Assembly (NCBI GenBank): GCA_031272575.1
Contig: JAISTO010000158.1
Coordinates: 1-6,333, forward strand
Reading direction: 5' to 3'
DNA: 6,333 nucleotides
DNA from: Treponema sp.
GTDB taxonomy: Bacteria; Spirochaetota; Spirochaetia; Treponematales; Breznakiellaceae
The translations under genes were made by a program, and so were the position numbers. The notes below the pieces were generated by a model that was given only the letters and a program-made list of their open reading frames with translations, was not told the origin of the DNA and did not search any database. Positions within the stretch are counted from its first letter, which is position 1; each line of letters starts with the position of its first letter. Below are positions 6,053 through 6,333 of this stretch, one piece after another.

Positions 6053-6081
6053 AGTATACCGCGAATAGGGAAAAGAGTCAA
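6053..6081 (-). promoter_or_regulatory. Sigma-70-type promoter of the four-gene operon
   Basis: On the minus strand, TTGACT (6081-6076) is separated by exactly 17 nt from TATACT (6058-6053). Each hexamer matches five of six consensus positions. Transcription should begin near 6046, giving a leader of about 30 nt before the ATG at 6016. No comparable promoter was noticed at the downstream genes, whose tight junctions suggest that all four genes share this one. Confidence 0.8.
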
Positions 6082-6094
6082 GTGGTGGTGGCGG

Positions 6095-6110
6095 CAGCGC
6101 AGCCGCGCTG
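6095..6110. other. Dyad just upstream of the -35 box, possible operator
   Basis: A perfect 6-bp inverted repeat CAGCGC-4 nt-GCGCTG (arms 6095-6100 and 6105-6110) overlaps a second dyad, GCGGC-6 nt-GCCGC (6091-6106). It sits about 14 nt upstream of the -35 hexamer, where an activator could bind. In GC-rich sequence such short dyads arise by chance, so a regulatory role is only a possibility. Confidence 0.25.
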
Positions 6111-6133
6111 GCTCTGGTCGTACGGCGGTGACG

Positions 6134-6195
6134 CTCTCCCTGCTGGGGCAGGGGGCGGGCGGAGAGACCTTCTCTCGCAAGGGGCGGGGAGGGGG
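6134..6195. repeat. G-rich palindromic intergenic element
   Basis: The stretch contains CCCTGC-TGGG-GCAGGG (6138-6153), GAGAG-5 nt-CTCTC (6162-6176) and a longer-range pair CTCTCC (6134-6139) with GGAGAG (6161-6166). G-runs of 3-5 on the plus strand flank the second hairpin (6145-6159 and 6181-6195), the latter being G4-C-G4-A-G5. This looks like a structured or dispersed intergenic repeat rather than coding sequence. No second copy is in the window, so its repeat status is unproven. Together with the dyad, promoter and heptad repeat it accounts for most of the 317 bases upstream of the lipoprotein gene. In the remainder (about 6196-6294) I see no convincing feature. Confidence 0.4.
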
Positions 6196-6294
6196 CGTGA
6201 AAATGACGCGTCCTAAAGCCGCATCTTGAGGCAAAAAGAAGCCAAAACCTTGCGCTGCCGCCCACTCGCCTCCACCCCCCGCTCCCTCATCACG

Positions 6295-6314
6295 CCCAAT
6301 TCCCAAGTCCCAAG
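6295..6314. repeat. Three-copy heptad tandem repeat (CCCAAxT)
   Basis: CCCAATT, CCCAAGT and CCCAAG follow one another at 6295-6301, 6302-6308 and 6309-6314. This is a short imperfect 7-bp tandem repeat at the window edge, too small to assign a function. Confidence 0.4.
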
Positions 6315-6333
6315 CGCACCCCGCGCCCCCCAC

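Noticed and set aside
6017..6265. N-terminal extension of the lipoprotein frame by 83 codons
   Set aside because: It would start upstream of the near-consensus promoter, has no SD site that I saw, is Pro/Arg-rich and would bury the lipoprotein signal peptide inside the protein.
6196..6333. Open frame running off the right edge on the minus strand (6040-6333)
   Set aside because: It is Gly/Pro/Arg-rich, passes through the palindromic element and the promoter, and shows no domain. It is best read as non-coding.

Overview
The window carries one compact four-gene operon, all on the minus strand, read from a strong sigma-70-type promoter near 6053-6081 down to inverted repeats near position 30-112. 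The base composition is GC-rich. The combination of a large lipoprotein with a loose lipobox, a signal-peptide-bearing beta-rich envelope protein and stand-alone cyclic-nucleotide-binding/GGDEF proteins is most like a spirochaete (Treponema-like). That is an inference from gene style; no phylogenetic marker is present.

Layout in transcription order (high to low coordinates). (1) 6333-6017 is non-coding: a short tandem heptad repeat, a G-rich palindromic stretch, small dyads, then the promoter, a leader of about 30 nt and a Shine-Dalgarno (SD) site. (2) 6016-3542 encodes an 824-residue lipoprotein of unknown function, all-beta in character, with acidic loops, an internal repeat and three poly-G tracts of 8-9 bases. 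One of these lies inside the signal peptide. (3) 3531-2092 encodes a 479-residue secreted, probably outer-membrane beta-barrel protein. Its SD octamer contains the stop codon of the lipoprotein gene. (4) 2095-1097 encodes a 332-residue CNB-GGDEF protein in which both domains have lost their key residues. (5) 1097-99 encodes a second CNB-GGDEF protein, also 332 residues, with a canonical cyclic-nucleotide phosphate-binding cassette, most catalytic GGDEF residues (signature SGDEF) and a c-di-GMP inhibitory site (RxxD). The junctions are a 10-nt gap, a 4-nt ATGA overlap and a 1-nt TGATG overlap, so translation is probably coupled throughout. (6) Positions 98-1 hold two inverted repeats that may end the transcript.

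Working model (inference): an envelope pair (lipoprotein plus probable barrel) is co-expressed with a matched pair of cytoplasmic second-messenger proteins, one probably active diguanylate cyclase gated by a cyclic nucleotide and one pseudo-enzyme that could be its regulatory partner. The poly-G tracts add a possible on/off switch for the lipoprotein and, by polarity, for the genes behind it. The individual domain families are known; the arrangement is the part worth a second look.
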